Shown piece by piece: positions 1-8,603 of a DNA stretch of 64,000 bases; positions within the stretch are counted from its first letter, which is position 1, and every line of letters starts with the position of its first letter. This stretch comes from Rhodococcus jostii NBRC 16295 (GTDB lineage Bacteria; Actinomycetota; Actinomycetes; Mycobacteriales; Mycobacteriaceae). Under the pieces are notes generated by a model, which saw nothing but the letters and a program-made list of their open reading frames with translations, searched no databases and was not told where the DNA came from. Made by a program: the position numbers and the translations under genes. The DNA is taken from assembly GCF_001894825.1 (NCBI RefSeq), contig NZ_BCWY01000007.1:124001-188000 (forward strand), read 5' to 3'.

Positions 1-276
1 CGTGGGCATCACGATCTGGGTGTCCGGGTCGGTGAACACGAACCCCACCTTGCGCCGCACCTGCGCGCCCTTCTTCGCGGCGTCGATGCCGTCGACCGTG
101 ACGGTGCCGGAGGTGGGTTTCAGCAACCCGTTGATCATCCGCGCCAGGGTCGACTTGCCGGAACCGTTGGATCCGATGATGCCGACGCGGCGTTCCGAGA
201 ACCGGAGGTCGACGCCGCGCAGCACCGGGCGGTCGCCGAAGGCATGGCTCACCGAGTCGAAGACGATCTCACTCAC
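1..276 (-). CDS. bioM: Biotin ECF transporter ATPase BioM (3' part missing)
   Basis: ABC-type ATPase expected to energise biotin uptake with BioY and a BioN-like membrane protein. Only the first 92 residues are in the window; the rest lies beyond base 1. They show an N-terminal ABC fold with the Walker A motif GSNGSGKST at about residues 36-44 and the Q-loop region near residue 87 (PDTQIV). The start is GTG at 274-276, which overlaps the thiolase stop as GTGA, so translation is probably coupled. The assignment as bioM rather than another ECF ATPase rests on bioY three genes upstream in the same operon. Confidence 0.85.
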   Translation of the reverse strand, partial: MSEIVFDSVSHAFGDRPVLRGVDLRFSERRVGIIGSNGSGKSTLARMINGLLKPTSGTVTVDGIDAAKKGAQVRRKVGFVFTDPDTQIVMPT

Positions 277-1400
277 GACACGCGCTCCACGAGCATCGCG
301 ATGCCCTGGCCGCCGCCGATGGCGCACGCCGCGAGCCCGAGCGCGGGCCCGTCGTTGCGGAGCATCTGACTTGCCAAGCGCACCAATAGGATCGCCCCGG
401 ACGCACCCCACGGATGTCCCATGGCGATGGCGCCGCCCTGCGGGCAGATCACGGATTCGTCCAGCCCGAGCTCGTCCGACACGGCCAGCACCACCGACGC
501 GAACGCTTCGGTGATCTCCACGACGCCCAGATCGGCCACGTCGTGTCCGGTTCTCTTCAGGAGTTTGCGGATCGCGGGAACCGGGCCGAGGCCGGGCAGC
601 GCCGGGTCCGATCCCGCGACGGCCGAGCCGAGTATCCGCAACGCCGGCAGTCCGGCAGCGAGTGATTCGGTGGTCACCGCCAGCACCGCGGCGCCGTCCG
701 AGATGCCGCACGAGTTCCCGGCCGTCGCCGTTCCGCCGGCACCGAAACTGGGGCGCAGTCGTGCGAGCCGGGTCTCGGTCATGCCGGCCCGAATACGCTG
801 GTCCCGCCCGAGGTCGCCGATCGGTACGATCTCCGACGAGAAGTCGGCCGCCGCCGCGAGGGTGTGCGAACGCGCCGCGTACGCGTCCTGCCGCTCCCGG
901 CTGATGCCGCGAACCCGCGCGAGATCGTCCGCGGCCACCCCCATGTCGGGGTCGGGAAAACCTTCCGGCGCGAAGGGAGCGCGGGTGTACCGCACCGGAT
1001 CGGCGCCCGCGACCGGTGGCCAGAACCGCCACGGCGCGGTGCTCGCCGATTCGACGCCACCCGCCAGGATCAGCTCGTCGGCGCCGCTGCGCACGCGCAG
1101 CGCGGCCTGCATCACCGCGTCGAGTCCGGAACCGCACTGCCGGTCGACGGTGACACCCGGAACCTCCACACCCAGTCCCGCCCGCAGGGCCGCGACCCGC
1201 GCCGGGTCACCGCCCGGACCGAGGCAGTTGCCGAGCACGACGTCGTCGACGTCCGCGTCGATACCCGCCCCCCGCAGCGACGCCAGAACCTCGCGCAACA
1301 CGGGGGCGGCCAGATCGGTGGTGGTCAGATCGGCGAACCCGTGCCCGGCATTGCCGATCGGCGTCCGACGCGGCGCCACCAGAACAGGGACAGAGCTCAT
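273..1400 (-). CDS. Thiolase (acetyl-CoA acetyltransferase family) in the biotin-uptake operon
   Basis: A 375-residue thiolase, close to family length. It has the nucleophilic cysteine in QCGSG (about residue 90), the motif GHPWGASGA and the C-terminal active-site cysteine in CAIGGGQG; the usual NEAF/HEAF box reads TEAF. The family cleaves or condenses acyl-CoA. Here it is translationally coupled on both sides (ATGA with the ligase upstream, GTGA with bioM downstream), so a role tied to biotin or a biotin-like acid is likely. Shortening of the biotin side chain or handling of a pimelate-type precursor is inference only. Confidence 0.85.
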   Translation of the reverse strand: MSSVPVLVAPRRTPIGNAGHGFADLTTTDLAAPVLREVLASLRGAGIDADVDDVVLGNCLGPGGDPARVAALRAGLGVEVPGVTVDRQCGSGLDAVMQAALRVRSGADELILAGGVESASTAPWRFWPPVAGADPVRYTRAPFAPEGFPDPDMGVAADDLARVRGISRERQDAYAARSHTLAAAADFSSEIVPIGDLGRDQRIRAGMTETRLARLRPSFGAGGTATAGNSCGISDGAAVLAVTTESLAAGLPALRILGSAVAGSDPALPGLGPVPAIRKLLKRTGHDVADLGVVEITEAFASVVLAVSDELGLDESVICPQGGAIAMGHPWGASGAILLVRLASQMLRNDGPALGLAACAIGGGQGIAMLVERVS

Positions 1401-2518
1401 GCCAGCAAGTCTCTCACTCGGCCTCGGGCGACCTTCCCACTGGCGGTGCGCGGCAGTGACTCGATCCGCACCCAGCGGCGGGGCATCGCTTCCTTCGTCA
1501 GTACCCGGCGTGCGCGCGAGCGGACGTCCTCGATTCCGGCGGTGCCGTCGAGTTCGACCACGGCGGTGACCGTCTCGCCGAGCACCGAGTGCGGCGATCC
1601 GACCACGGCGGCGGCACCGACGCCGACGAGTGTCGCGAGGATGCGCTCGACGTCCTCGGCCACCACTGTGGTGCCGCCGACGTTGATCGCGGATTCGCCC
1701 CGGCCACGGACCGTCAGCTCGCCGTTCTCACCGAGTTCCGCCAGGTCGCCGACCCCGAACCAGTCCGGTGCCCCGATCACGCTGTACGGGGAACGGACGT
1801 ACAGCAGACCGGCGCGGATGTCGGCGTCGACGCCGTCCAGCAGCCGGAGCGGCTCCGGAACCCGCCGCGCCGCGACGAGTGAGAGTTCCGCGGCCCCGTA
1901 GTACTCGACGATCTCGATGCCGTCCGCCACCGCGCGGGCGCCGTCGTCCAGTGCGGTGCCGGCAACGACGGCCGTACGCAGTTTCGGGGCCTTGCCCACG
2001 ACGTCGCGAAGAACGGCGGGGACGGCGTGCACCACGGTCGCCTCCGACGGGTCGTCGGTGACACACGCGCCGCGCCACAGGGCGTGCACCGCGCCGAACA
2101 GGTGCATCGTGGCGTGCAGCGGCCCCGTGATCAGCACCCGGTCCGCGGCGTGGATCCCGGTGATCGCGGTGAAGGCCGGGAAGCTGTCGAACCAGGACGC
2201 CGCGGTGCGCGCGAGGGGACGTGGCCTGCCGGTCGAGCCGGACGTTGCCACCAGCAGAAAGGCCGACGGCGGAATCTCCGTCCGGTCGGGGCGTGCCTCC
2301 GGGTTCTCGACGATCACCGCGGTTCCCTGCCGCGCGGCGGCGCAGACGCAGATCAACGCGTCCGGGACCGGCAACTCGGACGCGTCGTAGACCGATGCGC
2401 GCGGGCCGTGCGCGTCGATCCACTGCTCGATCGCGCGGTCGAGCTGGTCGTACGTGTACGTGCGGCCGTCGACATCGATGGCGGGCTGATCGCCGGCGCC
2501 GCCGAGTTCGGAACTCAC
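1397..2518 (-). CDS. Short AMP-forming acyl-CoA ligase (ANL family, MenE-sized)
   Basis: An adenylate-forming ligase of 373 residues, much shorter than fatty acyl-CoA ligases (over 500) and close to actinobacterial MenE. It shows the P-loop ATSGSTGRPRP (about residue 90), an EYYGAAELS segment in the place of the YGxTE motif, the hinge region with VRGRGESAINVGG, and the C-terminal lysine motif PRTASGK near residue 358. It would activate a carboxylic acid to acyl-CoA for the adjoining thiolase. The GTG start overlaps the bioY stop (GTGA at 2515-2518). The substrate is unknown; biotin, a biotin catabolite or a dicarboxylic acid would fit the context. Confidence 0.85.
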   Translation of the reverse strand: MSSELGGAGDQPAIDVDGRTYTYDQLDRAIEQWIDAHGPRASVYDASELPVPDALICVCAAARQGTAVIVENPEARPDRTEIPPSAFLLVATSGSTGRPRPLARTAASWFDSFPAFTAITGIHAADRVLITGPLHATMHLFGAVHALWRGACVTDDPSEATVVHAVPAVLRDVVGKAPKLRTAVVAGTALDDGARAVADGIEIVEYYGAAELSLVAARRVPEPLRLLDGVDADIRAGLLYVRSPYSVIGAPDWFGVGDLAELGENGELTVRGRGESAINVGGTTVVAEDVERILATLVGVGAAAVVGSPHSVLGETVTAVVELDGTAGIEDVRSRARRVLTKEAMPRRWVRIESLPRTASGKVARGRVRDLLA

Positions 2519-3099
2519 GTACGAATCAGGCCCGGGTACGCGCGGTGCACACTCTTGGCGACGACCGTCGCGACGACAACCTTCAGCAGGTCACCGGGGA
2601 TGAACGCGAAGTTGGTGGTGATGGCGGCGCCGACACCCAGATCGGTGCGGAGCAGAAGTCCGATGGTGCCGAAGACGTAGATGACGACGATCCCACCGAG
2701 GGCGTTGATCAGCAGCCCGAGAACGAGCGGGTACTTCGGCAGGATGCGGGCCGTGAGGAGGCCGATGACCAGCGTCGCGGGAATCCAGCCGATGAGGTAG
2801 CCGGCACTGGGTCCGGCGAGCGCCGTCAGTCCGGTGCGGCCGCCGGACAGCAGTGGCAGGCCGATCAGGGTGAGCGCGAGGAAGACGCCGACGGCGGCCG
2901 TGCCCTTGCGCGCCCCGAGGACCGCGCCGGCGAGGATGACGCCGAGGGTCTGCAGCGTGATCGGCACACCGCTGAATCCGACCGTGATCGCGCCGGGTAG
3001 CCCCAGGGCCGCGATCAGTGCGGCGAACACCGCGATCTGCGCCATGTCTCGCGCCGAAATACCGAGTCTCGACACCCGAGCACTCCCAACACCTGTCAC
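2515..3099 (-). CDS. bioY: Biotin ECF transporter substrate-binding protein BioY
   Basis: The 194-residue integral membrane S-component that binds biotin. Hydrophobic helices fill the chain, and the family hallmarks [10 protein letters not shown] (about residue 97) and FIPGDLLK (about residue 169) are present. The start is GTG at 3099, preceded by AAGAGGAG at a good distance. The stop of the upstream EamA gene overlaps it as GTGA. With bioM at the window edge this predicts a BioMNY-type uptake system; bioN would lie beyond base 1. A BioQ-like palindrome lies 22 bases upstream of the start. Confidence 0.93.
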   Translation of the reverse strand: MTGVGSARVSRLGISARDMAQIAVFAALIAALGLPGAITVGFSGVPITLQTLGVILAGAVLGARKGTAAVGVFLALTLIGLPLLSGGRTGLTALAGPSAGYLIGWIPATLVIGLLTARILPKYPLVLGLLINALGGIVVIYVFGTIGLLLRTDLGVGAAITTNFAFIPGDLLKVVVATVVAKSVHRAYPGLIRT

Positions 3100-4007
3100 G
3101 ACGACTCCTCTTGCTGCACACTTGAACGACGTTCAAGGTAGCAGGTCGGCGGCAGCTGCGGTGTGTCAGGCGACGACCGGGCCCCGGCCCGGGCCGCTCC
3201 GATGCCCGCCGCGACCACGAACCCGATCCCGGCCACGGCCCAACGGTCCGGAACCTGGTGCAACACGACGAGCCCGATGATCAGAGCGAACGCCGGTTCG
3301 AGGCTCATCAGGGTCCCGAACGCCGCCGTGGTGAGGCGGCGCAGGGCGAGCATCTCCAGAGTGAACGGCACGACCGGCAGCAGTATCGCCAGACCCAGCC
3401 CCATGAGCAACAGTTCCGGTGTCATCTGCCCGAGCATCGACGCCCCGCCCACGGCGGTCGCCACCAGACCGGCGACCGGCATCGACACCGCGAGCCCGCT
3501 GATGCCGGCCACCTCGTCGCCCACCCGCTGGGTCAGCACGATGTAGAGCGCCCAGCACCCGGCCGCGCCGAGGGCGAACAAGATTCCGACGGGATCGACT
3601 CCGCCGGCCCACGGTTGTGTCAGCAGCACGACACCGACGGCCGCCAGCACGGGCCACTTCAGGCGGCCTCGCCCGTGCAGGACGGCGACGCCGAGGGGCC
3701 CGAGGAACTCCAGCGCGCTGGCGGTTCCCAGCGGTATCCGCTCCACCGCGGCCATGAACAGCATGGTGACGGCCGCCGTGACGACCCCGAGCAGGACACA
3801 GGCGCCGAGGGACGAACGCGTGAACGCCTTCGGGCGGGGACGCACGATCACGACCAGCAGAACCCCCGCCCACGCCAGACGCAGCCAGGCGGCACCCTCG
3901 GCGCCGACGCGTTCGGACACGCCCACCGAGATCGCGAGTCCGATCTGCACGCACAGCATCGACGTGAGCGCCATCATCGCGCCGACGTGAGTCGAGTTCC
4001 TGGTCAT
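3096..4007 (-). CDS. EamA/RhtA-type metabolite exporter
   Basis: A 303-residue membrane protein with ten predicted helices in two EamA repeats, like the threonine/homoserine exporter RhtA. The second repeat carries the usual L-P-V-V-P-F and [11 protein letters not shown] segments. I chose ATG 4007 (MTRNST), preceded by GCTGGG; a GTG seven codons upstream is possible. The hydrophilic C-terminal tail of about 30 residues is encoded by the bioY promoter/operator region, and its stop overlaps bioY as GTGA. It is divergent from the LysR gene, which may control it. The substrate is unknown. Confidence 0.85.
   Translation of the reverse strand: MTRNSTHVGAMMALTSMLCVQIGLAISVGVSERVGAEGAAWLRLAWAGVLLVVIVRPRPKAFTRSSLGACVLLGVVTAAVTMLFMAAVERIPLGTASALEFLGPLGVAVLHGRGRLKWPVLAAVGVVLLTQPWAGGVDPVGILFALGAAGCWALYIVLTQRVGDEVAGISGLAVSMPVAGLVATAVGGASMLGQMTPELLLMGLGLAILLPVVPFTLEMLALRRLTTAAFGTLMSLEPAFALIIGLVVLHQVPDRWAVAGIGFVVAAGIGAARAGARSSPDTPQLPPTCYLERRSSVQQEESS
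3121..3137. promoter_or_regulatory. BioQ-like operator palindrome upstream of bioY
   Basis: A perfect inverted repeat with 8-base arms and a 1-base centre, CTTGAACG-A-CGTTCAAG. Its core, TGAAC-GAC-GTTCA, resembles the TGAAC-N3-GTT type of site that I recall for the actinobacterial biotin repressor BioQ. It lies 22 bases before the bioY start, inside the last codons of the EamA gene, so bioY probably has its own biotin-controlled promoter there. No bioQ gene is in the window. Confidence 0.7.
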
Positions 4008-4090
4008 CCCAGCATTGAAATCCCCCACGACCGTTCACGTCCACGTGACTTTCATGGACAAACCGTTCGGATATTGCGGACAATTGTGCG

Positions 4091-4984
4091 GTGGACACCC
4101 GACGCCTGCATCTCCTGCTCGAACTGTCGCGTCTCGGCTCGATGCGTGAGGTCGCCGAGACGCACCGGCTGACCACCTCGACGGTGTCCCAGCAGATCGC
4201 CGCCCTGGCGAAGGAGACGGGTGCACAACTCGTCGAACCGGTCGGCCGACGGGTGCGGCTGACCCCGGCCGGACGCCGGTTGGCCGACCACGCCGTCACG
4301 ATCCTGGCGGCCGTCGACGCCGCCCGACTCGACCTCGACCCTCACGCCGAACCTGCCGGCACCCTGCGCGTCGGGGGTTTCGCGACCGGCATCCGCGTGT
4401 CGCTGCTACCGGTCGTGGCCGAACTGGCCCGCACCCACGCGCAGGTGGACGTGGTGATCAGCGAATACGAACCCGTCGAGGCCTTCGCGTTGCTCGCCGA
4501 CGACGAACTCGATCTCGCCCTGACCTACGACTACAACCTGGCGCCGGCGTCACCCGGCGCCGCGCTCGAGGCCGTCCCCCTGTGGTCGACGCCGTGGGGG
4601 CTCGGCGTCCCCGCGCCCGCCGACAACACACCTGCCGACGTCGCGGCGTATGCGAAATCGCCGTGGATCGTGAACTCCCGCAACACCGCCGACGAGGACG
4701 CCGTCCGCACGCTGGCGTCACTCGCCGGTTTCACCCCACGGATCGCCCACCAGATCGACAGCCTCGATCTCGTCGAAGACCTCATCACCGCCGGCTACGG
4801 GGTGGGCCTGCTCCCCGCCGACCGTCCCACCCGCAGCGAGGTCACGGTTCTCCCGCTCGCCGACCCGCAGGTCGTGCTGACGGCGTACGCCGTGACCCGC
4901 CGCGGGAGGTCTACCTGGCCGCCGCTGCGATTGGTCCTGGACCGATTGACCGCAGGGCGCCGGGACATACCTCCCGCGACGTGA
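4091..4984 (+). CDS. LysR-family transcriptional regulator
   Basis: A 297-residue LysR regulator with an N-terminal winged helix-turn-helix (about residues 1-60, including GSMREVAETHRLTTSTVSQQ) and a C-terminal effector-binding domain from about residue 90. The start is GTG 4091. It is divergent from the EamA exporter across about 83 bases, a common LysR/exporter arrangement, so it probably controls the exporter in response to the exported metabolite. It converges on the next gene with a 3-base gap. Confidence 0.9.
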   Translation: MDTRRLHLLLELSRLGSMREVAETHRLTTSTVSQQIAALAKETGAQLVEPVGRRVRLTPAGRRLADHAVTILAAVDAARLDLDPHAEPAGTLRVGGFATGIRVSLLPVVAELARTHAQVDVVISEYEPVEAFALLADDELDLALTYDYNLAPASPGAALEAVPLWSTPWGLGVPAPADNTPADVAAYAKSPWIVNSRNTADEDAVRTLASLAGFTPRIAHQIDSLDLVEDLITAGYGVGLLPADRPTRSEVTVLPLADPQVVLTAYAVTRRGRSTWPPLRLVLDRLTAGRRDIPPAT

Positions 4985-4987
4985 TCC

Positions 4988-5989
4988 TTACCGCGCTGCT
5001 GCCGCGGACGCGGCTTCCTGCAGGGTGCGGGCCGCGACCTGCAGCCCTTCGAGCTGACCCAGTTCGACGTCCTCGTGTTCGATGTTGACGGCCATGTCCG
5101 GGTCGACCTTCTGCAGGGCCGCCAGGAAGCGGGACCAGAAATCGACGTCGTGTCCGCGTCCGACGGCGACGAAGTCCCACGCCGAGTCCTCGGGCCACTT
5201 GTTGACCACATGCCTGCCGCCGAGTCCGGTGGGGTTCTGGTCGGCGGGGATCCGGGTGAACCGGTCGTCGAGGACACCGTAGATCTTGCAGTTGTCGTTG
5301 ATCCGGGTGTCTTTCGCCGCGGCGTGGAAGACGAGGTCGCCGAGCCAGTCGATCGCGGCGACCGGGTCGATGCCCTGCCAGAACAGATGCGACGGGTCCA
5401 TCTCCGCGCCGACGTTCGTCGCACCGGTCTTCTCCACCAGACGCTTCAGGGTCGGCGGGTTGAACACCAGGTTCTGGGGGTGCATCTCGATCGCGACCTT
5501 GACGCCGTTCTCGCGGGCGAGCGCGTCGATCTCCTTCCAGAACGGCACCGCGACCTGATCCCACTGGTAGTCGAGGGAGTCGAGATAGCCGCTGTCCCAG
5601 GTGTTCACGTGCCAGGCTGGCCACTGACCGCCGGGGTGGGCCGCGGGCAGCCCGGACATCGCGACCACCCGGTCCACACCGAGCAGTCCGGCGACACGGA
5701 TGGCGTTACGCAGATCCTCGGCGTCCTCGGGGCCGACCTCGGGATCGGCGTGCAGCGGGTTGCCGTTGCAGTTGAGGCCGGCGATCGACACACCCGTCTC
5801 GTCGAACACCTTCAGGTACTCCTGCGGCGACACCTCACCGGAGAGAAGCTCCTTGACGGGAAGGTGCGGGGTGCCGATGAAGCCACCGGCGTTGATCTCC
5901 GCGCCGTCGAGTCCGAGGGAGGCGATGGTCTCCAGCGCCTCACGGAGGCTGCGGTCGTGCAGGATTGCGGTGTACACACCGAGTTTCAT
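4988..5989 (-). CDS. Sugar isomerase/epimerase-type TIM-barrel protein
   Basis: A 333-residue xylose-isomerase-like TIM barrel (AP endonuclease family 2). Recognisable elements are the opening strand MKLGVYTAIL, the metal-ligand segments AIEMHP (about residue 167) and EMDPSHLFW (about residue 197), and FHAAAKD near residue 220. Members isomerise, epimerise or dehydrate sugars, inosose or 3-keto-glycosides. It lies 40 bases downstream of the Gfo/Idh/MocA dehydrogenase on the same strand, so the two probably act in sequence on an oxidised sugar. The LacI-type gene nearby is the likely regulator. Confidence 0.88.
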   Translation of the reverse strand: MKLGVYTAILHDRSLREALETIASLGLDGAEINAGGFIGTPHLPVKELLSGEVSPQEYLKVFDETGVSIAGLNCNGNPLHADPEVGPEDAEDLRNAIRVAGLLGVDRVVAMSGLPAAHPGGQWPAWHVNTWDSGYLDSLDYQWDQVAVPFWKEIDALARENGVKVAIEMHPQNLVFNPPTLKRLVEKTGATNVGAEMDPSHLFWQGIDPVAAIDWLGDLVFHAAAKDTRINDNCKIYGVLDDRFTRIPADQNPTGLGGRHVVNKWPEDSAWDFVAVGRGHDVDFWSRFLAALQKVDPDMAVNIEHEDVELGQLEGLQVAARTLQEAASAAAAR

Positions 5990-6029
5990 GAGTGGTCCTT
6001 AAAGGTGAGGTTCGGGCGAGGTGACGGGG

Positions 6030-7217
6030 TCAGCCGATCTTGACGGCCGCCCCGTGGGAGCGGGCGGACTCCGCGACGGCGGTGACGATCTGCATGCCGC
6101 GCAGGGCGTGGGCGAACGACGGCAGCGGTCCCAGGTTGTCGATGCCGGCGATCTGGTCGAGGAACGCCCGGGCCTGGTACGCGAAGAACTCGGCCTTGCC
6201 GTGCCCGACGCCGCCGGCGTCCATCGGCAGACCACCCTGGATGTACGGGTGCTGCGGTCCGACGATCACCCGCCGCTGACCGTTGACGGTGGAGTCGAGG
6301 CCCTCGCTGGACACCGAGAACTCCGCGGCGCGAGCCAGGTCGAACGCCGCCGAACCGGACGTCCCGAACAGCTCGAATCCGAGACCGTCCGGAAGCTGAT
6401 GCGCGACACGAGAAGCGGAGAACGTGCCGGCGGCGCCGTTCTGGAAGCGTGCGGTGAAGGTGGCGAGGTCCTCGTTTTCGACGGGCGCCATCTCCCCGGT
6501 GGTCTCGGCCTTGGTGTGGCCGTACGTGACGCCGGCCGGCACGGGACGCTCGGTGATCACCGTGGTGAAGGTCGCGCCACTGATCTCGACGATGGGGCCG
6601 CACACGAATTCGGCCATGTCGAGCAGGTGACTGCCGACGTCCGCGAGCGCGCCGGTCCCGGGGCCGCCGCGGTACCGCCAGGTGATCGGCGACGTCGGGT
6701 CGAGGCCGTAGTCGCACCAGTAGTGCCCGTTGAAGTGGATGATGTCGCCGAGGCGGCCCGTCGCGAGTTCGTCCCGGATGGCCTGGATCGCGGGCGACCG
6801 GCGGTAGGTGTACCCGACCGTCGCGATCGTGTCGGCGTCCGCGGCGGCCGCGGCGGCCGCGACCATGGCTTCGGCGTCCGAAATCGAGCCGGCCAGGGGC
6901 TTCTCGCACAGTACGTGTTTCCCGGCGGCGAGGAGCCCTTCGACGATCTCCCGGTGCAGCTGGTTGGCCACGACGACGCTCACCGCGTCGATGTCCGGCG
7001 ATTCGGCGATCGCCTGCCAGCTGTACTCGGCCCGCTCGTAGCCGTACCGCTTGGCGGTGTCGTCGGCGACGGCCTCGTTGGTGTCGGCGATGGCAACCAA
7101 CCGCACGTCGGGGCGGTCGGTGCCGAACAGGGTCGACGCGGTCCGGTATCCGGCGGCGTGCGCTCGTCCGGCCATGCCGCCGCCGATGACGGCGACACCG
7201 ATCGAGTTGGAGGTCAT
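6030..7217 (-). CDS. Gfo/Idh/MocA-family sugar dehydrogenase
   Basis: A 395-residue NAD(P)-dependent oxidoreductase. The N-terminal Rossmann fold has IGGGMAGRAHA (about residues 11-21) and the conserved CEKPLA box near residue 105; a C-terminal alpha/beta domain follows, with GSHLLDM near residue 206. The family oxidises sugars, inositols and glycosides. It is the first gene of a two-gene operon with the TIM-barrel protein. The start is ATG 7217. The promoter region upstream carries two tandem operator-like 12-mers that recur before the LacI gene. Confidence 0.92.
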   Translation of the reverse strand: MTSNSIGVAVIGGGMAGRAHAAGYRTASTLFGTDRPDVRLVAIADTNEAVADDTAKRYGYERAEYSWQAIAESPDIDAVSVVVANQLHREIVEGLLAAGKHVLCEKPLAGSISDAEAMVAAAAAAADADTIATVGYTYRRSPAIQAIRDELATGRLGDIIHFNGHYWCDYGLDPTSPITWRYRGGPGTGALADVGSHLLDMAEFVCGPIVEISGATFTTVITERPVPAGVTYGHTKAETTGEMAPVENEDLATFTARFQNGAAGTFSASRVAHQLPDGLGFELFGTSGSAAFDLARAAEFSVSSEGLDSTVNGQRRVIVGPQHPYIQGGLPMDAGGVGHGKAEFFAYQARAFLDQIAGIDNLGPLPSFAHALRGMQIVTAVAESARSHGAAVKIG

Positions 7218-7287
7218 GAGTGAAGCCTTTCGATGTGGGGATCCTGCAGGTCGGACGAGTCGGAGATGTGTGCCGTACGCCTCCGGC

Positions 7288-7312
7288 TAGTTCGGTCTAT
7301 TTGACCGGTCTA
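7288..7312. promoter_or_regulatory. Tandem LacI-type operators before the dehydrogenase operon
   Basis: Two 12-mers, TAGTTCGGTCTA (7288-7299) and TTGACCGGTCTA (7301-7312), stand 13 bases apart. Both approximate the palindrome TAGACC-GGTCTA, which has the central CG typical of LacI-family operators. The same pair with the same spacing occurs in reverse orientation upstream of the LacI-family gene at 8579-8603. The rest of the 248-base gap (7218-7465) shows nothing else that I recognise. Confidence 0.7.
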
Positions 7313-7465
7313 GTACAACTACTATGAGCTGAGTCACGCCGTGGTGTCAAGCCCTGAACGGAGCGACGAGAAAATGTGCACGTCGAGAAACCGGCACGAC
7401 GGCCGACAGGCACGCAGCCGCGGATTGCGACGAGCGAAAGGCCTTGCGTCAGTAGGCGGTCCTGA

Positions 7466-8527
7466 TCAGGACACGCCGGACCGGGAGCCCTCCACTGACG
7501 CGGAGACGGGACCGGTGGTCCGGCGCACGACGAGCCGGGGCCGCAGGACGATCGCGGCAGGTTCGGTCCGCCCCTGGTCGAGGCGTTCGATGACGGCCTC
7601 GACCGCCTTCGTGGCCTGCTCCCGCGGTTGCTGATTGACCGAGGTCAGATCGATGTGCGCGAGCTGCGCCAAGGTGCTGTCGTCGTATCCCGACACCGAC
7701 ACGTCTTCGGGAATTCGCAGGCCCACCCGACGCAGTTCGCTGATGAGCCCGATCGCACTGCGATCGTTGGCGGCGATCACCGCGGTCGGCAGGTGCGGCC
7801 GCGCGAGCAGGGTCTGCGCGGCGTCGGTGCCCGCGCTGTCGGTGAAGTCGCCGTCCACGACGTCGGCGTCGAGTCCGTGCCGCCGCATCGCGCGTGTGTA
7901 ACCGGATCGCCGGTCGGCCGCGATGGTGCCGTCACCACCGCTGAGGTGGGCGATCCGGCGATGTCCGAGTTCCACGACGTGGTCGACGACGGTGCCGATG
8001 CCCTTGCCGTCGGCCGTCCGCACCACATCGACGTTGCCGCCGACGCGACGGCCCACCACCACCACCGGAACCCGCTCGGCGAGTGCGTCGAGCACGTCCA
8101 CGTCGAGTTCGGTGCCGAGCAGGATCAGGGCCTCGCACCGGAAGTCGAGCAGCGTCTCGACGACCTTCCGTTCCCCGTGGGTCGGCGTGACCGCACCCAG
8201 CACCACCTCGTACCCGTGTTCGTCGGCGGCGGCGACGAGGTATTCGACCATTTCGGCGTGGAAACTACTGCGGATGTCAGCCATCACGCCGACGAGGTGC
8301 GTGCGCCGCAGCGACATCAACGCCGCCGTGCGGTTCGGCCGGTAGCCCAGTTCGTCCGCCACCTCGAGAACCCGTTTCCGCGTCTCCGCGCTCGGGCCGG
8401 CGACACGGCGGAAGACCATGGACACCAGCGCCTTCGAAACACCCACCCGATCCGCGATGTCCTGCATCGTGACGGTCTGTTTCGGGGTCACGGGACCACC
8501 ACTCCGGGCGTCGTCGTCGCTTCGCAT
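7466..8527 (-). CDS. LacI-family transcriptional regulator
   Basis: A regulator of 353 residues from ATG 8527, chosen because AAAGGG lies just upstream; an in-frame start 12 codons earlier is less likely. The N-terminal DNA-binding domain has VTMQDIADRVGVSKALVSMVF and the hinge-helix region ending ALMSLRRT. A periplasmic-binding-protein-like sugar domain follows from about residue 75. It lies directly upstream of the dehydrogenase/isomerase operon on the same strand. Shared tandem operators at both promoters point to autoregulation and to control of that operon by a sugar or glycoside effector. Confidence 0.93.
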   Translation of the reverse strand: MRSDDDARSGGPVTPKQTVTMQDIADRVGVSKALVSMVFRRVAGPSAETRKRVLEVADELGYRPNRTAALMSLRRTHLVGVMADIRSSFHAEMVEYLVAAADEHGYEVVLGAVTPTHGERKVVETLLDFRCEALILLGTELDVDVLDALAERVPVVVVGRRVGGNVDVVRTADGKGIGTVVDHVVELGHRRIAHLSGGDGTIAADRRSGYTRAMRRHGLDADVVDGDFTDSAGTDAAQTLLARPHLPTAVIAANDRSAIGLISELRRVGLRIPEDVSVSGYDDSTLAQLAHIDLTSVNQQPREQATKAVEAVIERLDQGRTEPAAIVLRPRLVVRRTTGPVSASVEGSRSGVS

Positions 8528-8578
8528 GTGCAGACCCTTTCGCTCACCGAGCACGAGGCACACCCACAGTATCCGACA

Positions 8579-8603
8579 TAGACCGAAGTACTAGACCGGG
8601 CTA
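8579..8603. promoter_or_regulatory. Tandem LacI-type operators before the regulator gene
   Basis: Two 12-mers, TAGACCGAAGTA (8579-8590) and TAGACCGGGCTA (8592-8603), lie 13 bases apart and about 52 bases upstream of the LacI-family start codon. Read on the minus strand they repeat the arrangement at 7288-7312, with GGTCTA as the constant half-site. This fits negative autoregulation. Confidence 0.68.

Noticed and set aside
421-1569. Long open frame on the plus strand across the thiolase gene
   Set aside because: Shadow of the GC-rich minus-strand genes: low-complexity Ala/Arg/Ser/Pro product, no domains, while the opposite frame has full thiolase motifs.
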